Below, one piece after another: positions 35,574 through 44,076 of a stretch of 64,000 nucleotides of DNA (positions are counted from its first letter, which is position 1; every line of letters starts with the position of its first letter). The DNA lies in contig CAIVQG010000072.1 in NCBI GenBank assembly GCA_903907985.1, positions 58,577 to 122,576 of the forward strand, read 5' to 3'. The notes beneath the pieces are model-generated. The model worked only from the letters and a program-made list of their open reading frames with translations, searched no databases and was not told the origin of the DNA. A program made the position numbers and the translations under genes. The DNA is from an uncultured delta proteobacterium. GTDB taxonomy: Bacteria; Desulfobacterota; Syntrophia; Syntrophales; Smithellaceae.

Positions 35574-36797
35574 TTATGATATTTCTTCAATACCGAGCGG
35601 ATATTTCGACAAGACCTCGCAGCCGCCTTTGACGATCACGATATCGTTTTCATAACGGAAGCCGATATTTTCTTCCGGCGCGGCATACTGCATCGCACAG
35701 ACGACCATTTCGTTTTCCGAGTAGACGTGATCCTGATCCGTCCAGTAGGGAAGATCGGGATTAACGATGGAGCCGATTCGCCACTCATCGCCAAAAAGAC
35801 CAATCCCGTGTTCACAAGCAGGCTGAATAAAATCACCGCAGCCACGCGCTTCGGCAAAATCCATCATCAGGGCGGCCAGCGTTCCGGGCGTTGTCCCGGC
35901 GCGGTAATTATCAATCACTTTCTGAATAATCGCGACAAAATTATCCGCATGCCAGCGCTGACGTTTTGTTGCCGGCCCGATCAGATAATTGTGCGAGTGA
36001 TCGCCCAGCGCCAGTTTAAACATCGCGTGAAAATCCAGCATCAGCGGTTCACCCGCCATAATCTCTTTGGTTGTGGGCGGAGTGCAGGCGCCCAGTCCCG
36101 TGCGAAAGCCGCTGGATATTTCGTTTAAGCCGGCAAAATTCCATTCCGACACGCTGCCCGCTTTGCGCATGGCCAGCGCCGCGATACCGGCAATCACGGT
36201 TTCCGTCATGCCCTTGTAACCGCCATTCTCCAGCGCGGCGCGCGCCGCCTTGTGTCCTTCATCGACAATCAGCGAGGCGGTGCGGAAGCGTTCAATCGTG
36301 CCTTTGTCTTTGATCAGCGAAAGGGCATCAACGATATCGTGCGAGTTGATCCATTCAAAACCGGGCAGCGCATCTTTAAAATGGGTGTATTCCCAATGGG
36401 AAAGATTTCCTTCAGCCGTGTAGGTGGATATTCCGTCCTCGTAACCGAGGCGTCCCTTTTGAATGCCGAGTTCATCCTTGATAAAATCAGTAATTGCGGA
36501 GACCTGATCCATGCCGCCCATCGGTCCATAGGCGCGAACATGATCGCCGTCCAGCCAGGTTTCGTCGCCGACACGCAGCGCATCAACCACAAACGTAAAA
36601 AAGGTGGGCTGTCCTGCGGCCGGAATAATCAGATAGCTTCGCCACGGGCAGAAGGTGTCCAGCACAAAACTCATCGTCCGGATGCGCGAACCGAGATACA
36701 CGTCGATGCCCCGCTTCTGCATTTCGGCCTGTATCGCCTTAACGCGTGCCGGGTTGTCTATAAAATATTTATCATTGGGGTCCAATATCCTGGTCAT
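35574..36797 (-). CDS. M24-family metallopeptidase (Xaa-Pro aminopeptidase/creatinase type)
   Basis: This 407-residue cytoplasmic protein has a creatinase-like N-terminal domain and a pita-bread C-terminal domain. The five metal ligands can be followed: MLDFH, then ALGDHSHNY, then CEHGIGL, then an acidic residue in the YSENEMV region, and RYENDIVI. Families with this fold cleave Xaa-Pro peptides or act on creatine and dimethylsulfoniopropionate, so the substrate is open. It lies just after the SCP2 gene (gap 19 bases) and is probably cotranscribed with it. Confidence 0.85.
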   Translation of the reverse strand: MTRILDPNDKYFIDNPARVKAIQAEMQKRGIDVYLGSRIRTMSFVLDTFCPWRSYLIIPAAGQPTFFTFVVDALRVGDETWLDGDHVRAYGPMGGMDQVSAITDFIKDELGIQKGRLGYEDGISTYTAEGNLSHWEYTHFKDALPGFEWINSHDIVDALSLIKDKGTIERFRTASLIVDEGHKAARAALENGGYKGMTETVIAGIAALAMRKAGSVSEWNFAGLNEISSGFRTGLGACTPPTTKEIMAGEPLMLDFHAMFKLALGDHSHNYLIGPATKRQRWHADNFVAIIQKVIDNYRAGTTPGTLAALMMDFAEARGCGDFIQPACEHGIGLFGDEWRIGSIVNPDLPYWTDQDHVYSENEMVVCAMQYAAPEENIGFRYENDIVIVKGGCEVLSKYPLGIEEIS

Positions 36798-36816
36798 ATT
36801 TTTATCTCCCTTCAGT

Positions 36817-37218
36817 TCAATATTGAGTTGGTATCTTGGCCAGAACTTTGTTCAGACGGTCGGATACGGCGGCCAGCTTGAGAGCTTTGGCCAGATTGCC
36901 CTTGAGCTTAAGTTTCCCGGTCATCAGGGCCTTTTGCGCACCGAGTTCCGCGCGGGATATTTTGGCAAAAGTTTCATAATTGCCGATAATGCGGAATTCC
37001 CCCTGGGGAGGCTCGCCTACCCCCGTTTCCACGCGGGTTACCTTCCCTTCTTTGCATTCCACAAAGAGAAACATTTCCGCGCCGCCGGGACAGTTTTTAT
37101 AAATGTTGGACATTGATGTGGTGACGTTGTTCATTTTGTCCGGCGTTAGTTCCGTCTGGAGTCTTTTGAGCGCTTCATCGCGCCAGGACGTGCTTAAATA
37201 CGCGTGCAGATCTGACAT
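36817..37218 (-). CDS. SCP2 sterol-carrier-type lipid-binding protein
   Basis: This 133-residue protein of the SCP2 fold has the mid pattern GEFRIIGNYETFAKISRAELGAQKALMTGKLKLKGNLAKALKL, typical of the C-terminal half of SCP2 domains. Such proteins bind acyl chains or acyl-CoA in a hydrophobic tunnel, which fits the fatty-acid metabolism of the window. AAGGAGGTATC precedes the ATG. It is first of a pair with the M24 peptidase. Confidence 0.85.
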   Translation of the reverse strand: MSDLHAYLSTSWRDEALKRLQTELTPDKMNNVTTSMSNIYKNCPGGAEMFLFVECKEGKVTRVETGVGEPPQGEFRIIGNYETFAKISRAELGAQKALMTGKLKLKGNLAKALKLAAVSDRLNKVLAKIPTQY

Positions 37219-37330
37219 GTTGATACCTCCTTTTTTATCTTGTTTGGTGGGAATATCAGTAACAGTTACCTATATAAAATGTCATGCCGAACGTGGAGAC
37301 TGTGTTGCAATGAAAAAAATTGCCGTTTAA

Positions 37331-37454
37331 TGTCCTCCGCTGGCGGAGGTGTCACGCAGTGACGGAGGTGGACAAAGTACTGCCAAAATGCAACTTGTGA
37401 CTATTATGGCTGCTTTAAAAATATCCACCCCCTAACCCCCGCCAGCGGGGGACA
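37331..37454. repeat. Small element with terminal inverted repeats
   Basis: The left end TGTCCTCCGCTGGCGGAGG (37331) and the right end read on the other strand (TGTCCCCCGCTGGCGGGGG, ending 37454) form imperfect terminal inverted repeats around an about 85-base AT-richer core with no ORF. It resembles a MITE-like or palindromic intergenic element. No target duplication was identified. Confidence 0.5.
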
Positions 37455-37517
37455 CTACGAGTAAACTTCAATCATCGTTTGTCAAAGACATGGCACACCG
37501 GCAATTAAAAACCGCAA

Positions 37518-37600
37518 TTGTCATGCCGGACTCGATCCGGCATCCAGTTAAATTAATTCTGGATTCCTGCTTTCGAGACTGTGTTGCAATGTCAGGCGTT
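37518..37600. repeat. Palindromic intergenic repeat of the GTCATxCCGG type
   Basis: ATTGTCATGCCGGACTCGATCCGGCAT followed by CTGGATTCCTGCTTTCG is a common kind of palindromic repeat, with related copies at about 42386-42424 and 60834-60925 in this window. GAGACTGTGTTGCAATG also occurs twice nearby (37296 and 37577). Confidence 0.5.
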
Positions 37601-37641
37601 ACCATAAAAATCTTCATACCGGCGAAGAAGACCTTCATTTG

Positions 37642-38019
37642 CTATTGAGAGGAAGCCAAGAACCCCTCCAGTGACACCACTGTGGGAATCCAGGTTGCAT
37701 GCGTCCATTGTAATTTGACGCCATTCCCTCTGTCTTTCGTCTGAATAAAAGATGTCCTTAACTTTATAACCTGAGAAACTAATGATCCGTATGGCTTCGG
37801 AACAGCTATTCGGGCTATCAAGGCTTCGAGGTCCCTGGCAGCTTTAAGCATCCACATCTCCTGATGTGCTATATAGATTGCCGGTCCGATCTTCCCTTTC
37901 CCGTTATCAAACTTTGTTACTCCACCCGTCGTCTGATCCTCCTGCTCGGTCGCATACGCCATTTGCGCTCCCGTCGCTATCAAGGCAACTAATACCAATA
38001 CCATCAATTTCTTTTTCAT
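37642..38019 (-). CDS. Small exported protein, function unknown
   Basis: The product is about 125 residues with a signal peptide (hydrophobic 5-17, cut near AYA). The mature part is amphipathic (HQEMWMLKAARDLEALIARI) and ends WTHATWIPTVVSLEGFLAS. The ATG at 38019 has AAGGAGG upstream. A -10 box TATAAT with a weak TTGCTT -35 lies about 55 bases before. I do not recognise a family. Confidence 0.65.
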   Translation of the reverse strand: MKKKLMVLVLVALIATGAQMAYATEQEDQTTGGVTKFDNGKGKIGPAIYIAHQEMWMLKAARDLEALIARIAVPKPYGSLVSQVIKLRTSFIQTKDRGNGVKLQWTHATWIPTVVSLEGFLASSQ

Positions 38020-38247
38020 GATTTCCTCCTTATTCATGTTAAAGTTCTCATGGTTTTTGCCGCAGATGACTATATATTATACATGGCTAATTACAGTAAG
38101 CAACAAACATAAACACCAGGAATAATGTAAACAACTTTTTGAAAACACATTGAGATTGAATTTGCAAAAAGTATTTGGGCAACAGGCCGTCAAGACCTGC
38201 CCCTATTGTTCCAACTTAATCCTACGCCGTCCGTATTTATATCATTT

Positions 38248-38937
38248 TTACCGGATACCGTTCACTACTCCGTAAAGATAGGCGAAGGTATTGGCCGGAG
38301 TGCTCCAAATGGAGAGAGCTTTATTGCCGTACTTCGAGTTGAGTTCCTTCTGGGGATACCAGGGATCGGGTTGAACAGTGACAGGCTTTGCAGGAGAGTT
38401 CAGCGCCACGGCGGGGCTGAACCAATCGGGTCTCTCGCCCGGTTCATATACTTTCCAGGATTGCTGATCAGTCATAAAAACAATCTGATTATTGGCATCG
38501 ACGGCAATAAGCATTAAACCGAAACTGCCGCCACGGCGGCCGCCCACAGTAAAAACATCGCCGTTCTTGATGATTGCCTGAGCTTTAAATGCCGGTTGGG
38601 GCGCTTCATCCGGACGAGTTTTGAAGGAAGGCTGATAGTTTCTGAGCGGTTTCCCGTTGAGATAAACGTCGGCATCATCCGCCATATGCCAGTAGATGGT
38701 TACAGCCTTTCCCTGCGCGTTGGAAACCGTGTTGGAATCAACATTGCCCTTAAAGCCGGCATCTTTGGTTTCATCTGCCGGCGGCGGAGAGGTCTGTTTT
38801 AATTTTCCGGAGTTGATGATCTTGACCCACTCTTCCATGGTTACCTTGCCATCACCGGCAGCACAAAAACCCGGGGCAGTAAAAAGAAAAAATAAAAAGA
38901 AGACGACAGTTGCGATAGTCAAATTGCGGAACTTCAT
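38248..38937 (-). CDS. Exported protein, function unknown
   Basis: This 229-residue protein has a strong signal peptide (hydrophobic 7-22, cut after FCA). The mature region begins with a possible EF-hand-like or helical stretch (GDGKVTMEEWVKII), then a beta-rich domain with YWHMADDADVYLNGKPLR. It is periplasmic or secreted by prediction. A promoter of TTGACA-17-TATAAA form lies at 38970-38998. Family not recognised. Confidence 0.7.
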   Translation of the reverse strand: MKFRNLTIATVVFFLFFLFTAPGFCAAGDGKVTMEEWVKIINSGKLKQTSPPPADETKDAGFKGNVDSNTVSNAQGKAVTIYWHMADDADVYLNGKPLRNYQPSFKTRPDEAPQPAFKAQAIIKNGDVFTVGGRRGGSFGLMLIAVDANNQIVFMTDQQSWKVYEPGERPDWFSPAVALNSPAKPVTVQPDPWYPQKELNSKYGNKALSIWSTPANTFAYLYGVVNGIR

Positions 38938-38969
38938 AATTAACTCCTTGGGCAGATATATTGGGGCTA

Positions 38970-38998
38970 TTTATACGAAGATTTATCCCGGATGTCAA
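38970..38998 (-). promoter_or_regulatory. Sigma-70-type promoter for the exported protein gene
   Basis: On the minus strand TTGACA, 17 bases, TATAAA, about 33 bases before the start codon. Confidence 0.65.
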
Positions 38999-39027
38999 TG
39001 GAACCATCCCAATTATCCCCATTTCTT

Positions 39028-39342
39028 TTAAGCCGCTTTCAGAGGATGAATTCTCTTTATTTCAGATTGATGCGATTGCTGCGCGTTCCAGAGATCATAA
39101 GCGCGCTGTGCGTTTAGCCAGAATTCAGCGGTATTACCGAACAAACGGCTCAGACGCAGCGCCATGAGAGGTGTTAGCGCGCGACTCTCCCTTAACAATT
39201 CATTCACTGTTTGACGCGAAACACCAAGCGCTTTGGCAAAACCGGTAACATTGAGATTATAATCCGGCATAAAATCTTCTCTCAGTATTTCACCCGGATG
39301 CGTTGGCTTTACTTTTCTTTTTCCATTATATTTTATGCTCAT
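39028..39342 (-). CDS. higA: HigA-type antitoxin (XRE family), orphan
   Basis: This 104-residue protein opens THPGEILREDFMPDYNLNVTGFAKALGVSRQTVNELL, the classic HigA/VapI helix-turn-helix. It binds its own promoter and, in complete systems, neutralises HigB. No HigB-like ORF lies directly upstream (39343-39477) or downstream, so it appears toxinless. A TGGACA-GATAAT promoter-like pair upstream (about 39390-39415) would be its own operator region. Confidence 0.88.
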   Translation of the reverse strand: MSIKYNGKRKVKPTHPGEILREDFMPDYNLNVTGFAKALGVSRQTVNELLRESRALTPLMALRLSRLFGNTAEFWLNAQRAYDLWNAQQSHQSEIKRIHPLKAA

Positions 39343-39477
39343 ATTTCCACCTCTTTTTGCTGTTGTTAATGCTGCCTAATTATCCGATAGTTAAGTATAC
39401 TGTCCACGGAATTCCAGCAAAACGAATAAATAATCCATTTATCCTACCTGTCCTTTAAGTGATAATGGCTTAGGTTA

Positions 39478-39903
39478 TTATAACGGTAATAATTTAGTTG
39501 TAAATTCTTGATCGGCCCGCTTAACTTGCAAAATAATCGGTTCATTCTCGAAAAACAAATTTATTATGGTTAGATCATTATTCCATGTGTCCGGTTCTTT
39601 TCCGTTGATTGAGAGTATTTTATCGCCTTCTTTTAAACCGGCTTTTTCAGCTTCTGATTGCGGCCTGACTGATTTTATAGTCATGTGGACAGTCTGGCCC
39701 AAATCGCGCTCGTTTTTAGGCAAATAATATTCCGTGGTAGAAGCGAATGTTATTCCGCGTGCCGATTCGACCGTCTTTTGTCTTGTTTTAAGAATTTTAA
39801 TTTCGTTCTCAACGTCGCTTACCATTAACGGCACTAATAACAGCTGTATGCAGCCAGTTAAAAGAAAAATACTTAACAAATTCGCTAATAATATTTTTTT
39901 CAT
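39478..39903 (-). CDS. Lipoprotein with PDZ domain
   Basis: The product is about 141 residues with a lipoprotein signal (LLSIFLLTGC) and one PDZ domain in the C-terminal half (AGLKEGDKILSINGKEP). It would be anchored in the inner or outer membrane facing the periplasm. The start at 39903 follows AAAGGAAA. It overlaps nothing after correction and lies 13 bases after the zinc-ribbon gene. Confidence 0.8.
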   Translation of the reverse strand: MKKILLANLLSIFLLTGCIQLLLVPLMVSDVENEIKILKTRQKTVESARGITFASTTEYYLPKNERDLGQTVHMTIKSVRPQSEAEKAGLKEGDKILSINGKEPDTWNNDLTIINLFFENEPIILQVKRADQEFTTKLLPL

Positions 39904-39916
39904 AATTAATTTCCTT

Positions 39917-40327
39917 TCAGGCGGCAATTGCCGATCCGCAGTGTTTGCATTTAATTGCTTCTATCTTGATTTCTTCGGCACAGAATGGGCATTTTTTTAT
40001 TGTGTGATTATTTCCGGCCGCTAAAGGTTTCGCATCCAGAGGAGTGTTTTTTGCAAGTGCGCCGCAATTAGGGCATTTGTATTTATTCCAGCCCCAGGCA
40101 ATAAAAATCAATCCTGGTATGATATAGCATATTAACAATACTATGGAGACAAATATTGGCAATCCGTGATTTGAGAGCCATGTTTTCATTTTCCCTTCAT
40201 ATCCGCAGGCCAGGCATTTCCGGTCTGCGCCGGGAATTATTTTGGGTCTCTTTTTTCTTGTTGCGACTGCCCAGATTATGAAAGCTATAAGTGCAATAAC
40301 GACTACAGCAACAATAAAAGTTTCCAT
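39917..40327 (-). CDS. Membrane protein with two zinc ribbons
   Basis: The product is about 136 residues with one membrane span at the start (residues 4-22), a CLACGY motif, a second span (about 58-76), CPNCG, and a C-terminal CPFCAEEIKIEAIKCKHCG zinc ribbon. I chose ATG 40327 because AAAGGATGGGG precedes it. The function is unknown; such tails often mediate assembly or protein contacts at the membrane. Confidence 0.75.
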   Translation of the reverse strand: METFIVAVVVIALIAFIIWAVATRKKRPKIIPGADRKCLACGYEGKMKTWLSNHGLPIFVSIVLLICYIIPGLIFIAWGWNKYKCPNCGALAKNTPLDAKPLAAGNNHTIKKCPFCAEEIKIEAIKCKHCGSAIAA

Positions 40328-40351
40328 CCCCATCCTTTTTGTTGGAATATT

Positions 40352-40801
40352 TTATTTAGCTATCTTTTTCTTTGTCCCCGCTTTTTTTATGACCAGTTTG
40401 GATTTTGTTTTCCCTGCAGGTGTTTTGCCCGGCTTCAACTCCCTGCCCGCGGCAAAAGCTTTTCCTGCTGCCGTTTTCCCGAATCCCGCTTTTTTGGCGG
40501 GTACTTCTTTGTATGCAGCTGGTTTTACGGCTTTATAATATCCGATTTTTGCATCCCTAGATAATTCCATGGCCCTTATAGCTTCAGGGCTTGTTGATTG
40601 CATCTGTTCTAATTGCGCAGTCCAGGATTTAATTTTATATTTATCTGCTTTATCGCCTAGAAGCAGTTCTTTGATTAATTTGGATATTATATCTTTTTCT
40701 TTTTTTGATGAGGCCAATTTTTTGAAATATGTGAGTATGGGTTTGAGGACATCGATTCCTATTTTAACCGCTGTGAGTGTAGTTGAAACTGGATCTGTCA
40801 T
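40352..40801 (-). CDS. Basic C-terminal-tail protein, function unknown
   Basis: The product is about 149 residues. Residues 1-90 are helical (VSTTLTAVKIGIDVLKPIL and LIKELLLGDKADKYK), and the last 60 are Lys/Ala-rich (AKKAGFGKTAAGKAFAAG), a composition seen in nucleoid-binding tails. There is no signal peptide. AAGGAGGATTTAT precedes ATG 40801. Histone-H1-like DNA binding is only a composition-based guess. Confidence 0.6.
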   Translation of the reverse strand: MTDPVSTTLTAVKIGIDVLKPILTYFKKLASSKKEKDIISKLIKELLLGDKADKYKIKSWTAQLEQMQSTSPEAIRAMELSRDAKIGYYKAVKPAAYKEVPAKKAGFGKTAAGKAFAAGRELKPGKTPAGKTKSKLVIKKAGTKKKIAK

Positions 40802-40886
40802 ATAAATCCTCCTTGTATTCGATAGTGATTTATTAACTATTCCCTGAGGAATCATCAAATAATCGATCATTCCCTAAAAAATTAAT

Positions 40887-40930
40887 GGGAACGGTTCTAT
40901 TATAATATCTACGGATAATAGAACCGTCCC
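40887..40930. repeat. Palindromic GGGACGGTTCT element
   Basis: GGGAACGGTTCTATTAT and ATAATAGAACCGTCCC form a long stem with one bulge and a loop of about 11 bases. It lies between the thiolase and the basic-tail gene and may end thiolase transcription. Partial copies occur at about 46461 and 56149. Confidence 0.55.
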
Positions 40931-40966
40931 TAATTACAACTAATTATCAAAAAACAAACCGGTGCT

Positions 40967-42151
40967 TTAAATCCTTTCCAATATCGTAGCGATCCCCTGG
41001 CCGCCGCCGATGCAGATGGTTACAAGAGCGTATCTTCCGCCTCTTCTCTTCAATTCATTCAATGCCCCGAGCACCAATCTGCCGCCGCTCATCCCGTTCG
41101 GATGACCGAAGGCAATGGCGCCACCGTTCGGATTCCATTTTTCCGGATCAACTTTGTGGCCCTGCTTTGCCAGCTCTTTCATGACAGCCAGTGTCTGGGA
41201 GGCAAATGCCTCGTTGCATTCGATTACATCCATATCTTCCAGTTTCAAACCGGCACTCTTCAGGGCTTTGGGCGTCGCATAGGCCGGTCCGATACCCATG
41301 TACTTTGGTTCAACGCCGGCAAGCGCACAGGACAAAAAGCGCCCCATGGGCTTCAGATTGAGCTCCTTGCACTTCTCGCCGGACATGACAAGTACCGCAA
41401 CTCCTCCGTCGTTCATGCCGGAAGAATTACCGGCCGTTACGGTCCCGCCCTTTTTAAAGGCCGGATTCAAAGCCGCCAGTTTTTCCAGAGTGGTCCCACG
41501 GGGATGTTCGTCCCGGTCAAAAATAATGGGATCGCCTTTCTTCTGGGGAATAGGTATTGGAACAATCTCCTCTTTAAAATATCCGGCTTCGATTGCTTTT
41601 ATCGCCTGCGTCTGGCTTCTCAGGGCAAAGGCATCCTGCTCTTCCCGGGAAACACCCCACTCCTCAGCTAATGTCTCCGCAATGATTCCCATCGGCACAT
41701 CGGTTTCTTTTGTCGGGCCGGTACTCTTACCAATAAAAGCGTTCGGCGCGAGGGAAAAAGGAACTTTCTGGCGTTCCATTAAATATGGGGCAGTGCTCCA
41801 GCTCTCGCATCCGCCGGCAATATACGCCTCTCCCATTCCGGAAAGAATTAATGCAGCGGCACTGTTGACCGTCTGCAATGCCGACCCGCACTGCCTTTCC
41901 ACCGTCTGCCCCGGGACGCTAACCGGGAATCCTGCTTTCAGGACTGCCCATCTGGCGATATTTACTGCGGCATTATTGGTGCAGGCATGTCCGATGAGAA
42001 CGTCATCCAGAATAGCCGGATCAATCTTGGTTTTTTCGATTAATCTTTTCAGGGCAAATGCAGCCAGTTCTTCGGGCCGAAACCCGGAAAGGGCTCCACC
42101 CATTCTTCCAATCGGCGTTCTCACACCATCAACAATAAATACTTCTCTCAT
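40967..42151 (-). CDS. Acetyl-CoA acyltransferase (thiolase)
   Basis: This 394-residue thiolase has the acyl-accepting Cys in [15 protein letters not shown] (C88), the His in [13 protein letters not shown] and the second Cys in ICIGGGQG. It condenses or cleaves acyl-CoA and acetyl-CoA, the last step of beta-oxidation or the first of acetoacetyl-CoA formation. Length is typical. No enoyl-CoA hydratase or dehydrogenase is adjacent, so the exact chain length is open. Confidence 0.93.
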   Translation of the reverse strand: MREVFIVDGVRTPIGRMGGALSGFRPEELAAFALKRLIEKTKIDPAILDDVLIGHACTNNAAVNIARWAVLKAGFPVSVPGQTVERQCGSALQTVNSAAALILSGMGEAYIAGGCESWSTAPYLMERQKVPFSLAPNAFIGKSTGPTKETDVPMGIIAETLAEEWGVSREEQDAFALRSQTQAIKAIEAGYFKEEIVPIPIPQKKGDPIIFDRDEHPRGTTLEKLAALNPAFKKGGTVTAGNSSGMNDGGVAVLVMSGEKCKELNLKPMGRFLSCALAGVEPKYMGIGPAYATPKALKSAGLKLEDMDVIECNEAFASQTLAVMKELAKQGHKVDPEKWNPNGGAIAFGHPNGMSGGRLVLGALNELKRRGGRYALVTICIGGGQGIATILERI

Positions 42152-42573
42152 TTGCAGTCTCCTTACAGTTTTAAATAATTGTTGATTATCACTATCCCTA
42201 ACCGCTTTTGATACGTGGCAAATGATACTACTACGCTACACTTCGGGGATAATTCAACTTACAAGTTTCATTAACTATTTTTGAAATACATTGCAAGAAG
42301 AAACAATCAGTTGGCCGTTTAAAAAGATTACTTTGCCTGCAATGTAAAGGGATATGTTTAAGATGTCTCCCTATGGTCCGACATGACAAGTACATCTCTG
42401 GATTCCAGCCTTCGCGGGAATGACAGAGGAACTTAATAATCGCGAAATTAGTAACAGGGCGCTGCGCCTAATCGGCAGTTTTTTATTTGGACAATATCCA
42501 AAGTTATGTAATAATCTTTTACGAAGGCTGAAGACTGAGGGCTGAGGGCTAAAAAGAGAAGGCTTAGTATCAA
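42152..42573. other. Intergenic region between divergent thiolase and glpA
   Basis: It contains a partial palindromic repeat (GGATTCCAGCCTTCGCGGGAATGAC near 42395-42424) and little else. I see no confident promoter for glpA. A TGAGGGCTGAGGGCTAAAAAG stretch just before glpA is a short direct repeat. Confidence 0.35.
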
Positions 42574-44076
42574 ATGATTAAAGCTGATGTCATTATTATT
42601 GGCGGAGGCGCCACCGGATGCGGCATTGCCAGGGATCTGGCACTGCGCGGCATTCCTCATTGTCTCATTGAAAAAGGCGACTTCGCGGCGGGAACCACCG
42701 GGGCCTGCCATGGCCTGCTGCACAGCGGCGGACGGTATGCCGTTAACGACCCGATAGCCGCCAGAGAATGTTATGATGAAAACCAGATCCTCCGGAGAAT
42801 CGCCATAAAATGCGTCGAGCAAACGGGGGGACTGTTCGTGCGCCTGCCCGGTGATTCCAAGCGTTTCCGGGAATTATTTCTGCGCAGCTGTGGAGAAGTC
42901 GGCATCCCTACGGAAGTTATTTCCTCGACCAAGGCTCTTGATCTGGTTCCTAATCTGAATCCCGAAATAGAAGAAGCAATCAAGGTTCCCGATTGTTCCA
43001 TTGATCCGTTCCGCCTGTGCATGCTTAATATTCGAACTTCGCAGCTGCGGAACAACCTAATTTTCACCCGGCATAAAGTTACGGAAATTATCAAATCACA
43101 CGGCCGTTGTATCGGCGTTAAAGCCACCGATCAGTCGACCGGTGAAGCGAGGGAAATCCACGCCAACATAATTGTTAACGCAACCGGCGCATGGGCAAAT
43201 ATGATTGCTTCCCTGGCCGGTTGTGAAGTGCCGATGACGCTGGCCAAAGGCTCTCTGGTCATTACCAATCACCGCTTGACCAATATGGTAATCAACCGAC
43301 TGCGACCGCCATCCGACGGCGACATAATAGTGCCCAATGAGGCCGTTTGTCTGGCCGGAACAACGTCGCTGGCCGTGGAAAATCCGGATAAAATCGGCAT
43401 TGAAGCCGCAGAGGTAGATACTATCATCAGCGAGGCGGGACGGATGATTCCGCATTTTAATAATACCCGTATTATCCGCGCTTTTTCTGGTGTCCGGCCG
43501 CTGCTCAAATCTCAGAAAATGGACAGCCATGAAATTTCGCGTGGTTTCCGGATTATCGATCACCAAAACGGTATGTATAGTATTGTGGGAGGGAAACTGA
43601 CAACTTTTCGTCTGATGGCGGAAAAGATGGTCGATACCATTATGGCTTCTTTCAATCTCAAGAGAGCCTGTGAAACTGCCGCAATACCGCTGGACGGACA
43701 GGAAGAACTCAGCGGCTACCCGCTCTCCAAACGTCTGGCGGACATGAAAGATATTGTCTGCGAATGCGAGCTGGTGAACAGAAAAGAAGTGGAGCGGATT
43801 ATCAATCAGACCGGCACAAGAAATGTCGGCGATATCACGCACCGGACACGCCTGGGCATGGGGCCATGCCAGGGTGGTTTCTGCACTTTTCGGGCACTGG
43901 GAATAATGAATGATATGAGTGTTGTATCGCCTGAACAATCGATGGCGATGCTCCGTGACTTTCTCCAGCGGCGGTTCCGGGGAATAAGGTACGCTCTCTG
44001 GGGTGATCAGCTCCGAGAAGAGCAGCTTGTGGAATATATCTATCTGGGCATCCTGGCGCTGGAGAAACCAAAATGA
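42574..44076 (+). CDS. glpA: Anaerobic glycerol-3-phosphate dehydrogenase, subunit A
   Basis: This 500-residue flavoprotein has an N-terminal FAD dinucleotide site (VIIIGGGATGCGIARDLALRG), a Gly/Ser-rich second FAD segment, and a C-terminal Cys cluster (DIVCECELV and GMGPCQGGFC) typical of the GlpA BFD-like [2Fe-2S] domain. It oxidises glycerol-3-phosphate to DHAP and passes electrons to menaquinone through GlpB and GlpC. It overlaps glpB by four bases (ATGA). It is somewhat shorter than E. coli GlpA. Confidence 0.93.
   Translation: MIKADVIIIGGGATGCGIARDLALRGIPHCLIEKGDFAAGTTGACHGLLHSGGRYAVNDPIAARECYDENQILRRIAIKCVEQTGGLFVRLPGDSKRFRELFLRSCGEVGIPTEVISSTKALDLVPNLNPEIEEAIKVPDCSIDPFRLCMLNIRTSQLRNNLIFTRHKVTEIIKSHGRCIGVKATDQSTGEAREIHANIIVNATGAWANMIASLAGCEVPMTLAKGSLVITNHRLTNMVINRLRPPSDGDIIVPNEAVCLAGTTSLAVENPDKIGIEAAEVDTIISEAGRMIPHFNNTRIIRAFSGVRPLLKSQKMDSHEISRGFRIIDHQNGMYSIVGGKLTTFRLMAEKMVDTIMASFNLKRACETAAIPLDGQEELSGYPLSKRLADMKDIVCECELVNRKEVERIINQTGTRNVGDITHRTRLGMGPCQGGFCTFRALGIMNDMSVVSPEQSMAMLRDFLQRRFRGIRYALWGDQLREEQLVEYIYLGILALEKPK

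Noticed and set aside
41298-42185. 295-residue rightward frame antisense to the thiolase
   Set aside because: Thiolase active-site motifs on the minus strand are unambiguous.
43096-43938. 280-residue leftward frame antisense to glpA
   Set aside because: glpA is complete with FAD and iron-sulfur motifs and overlaps glpB.
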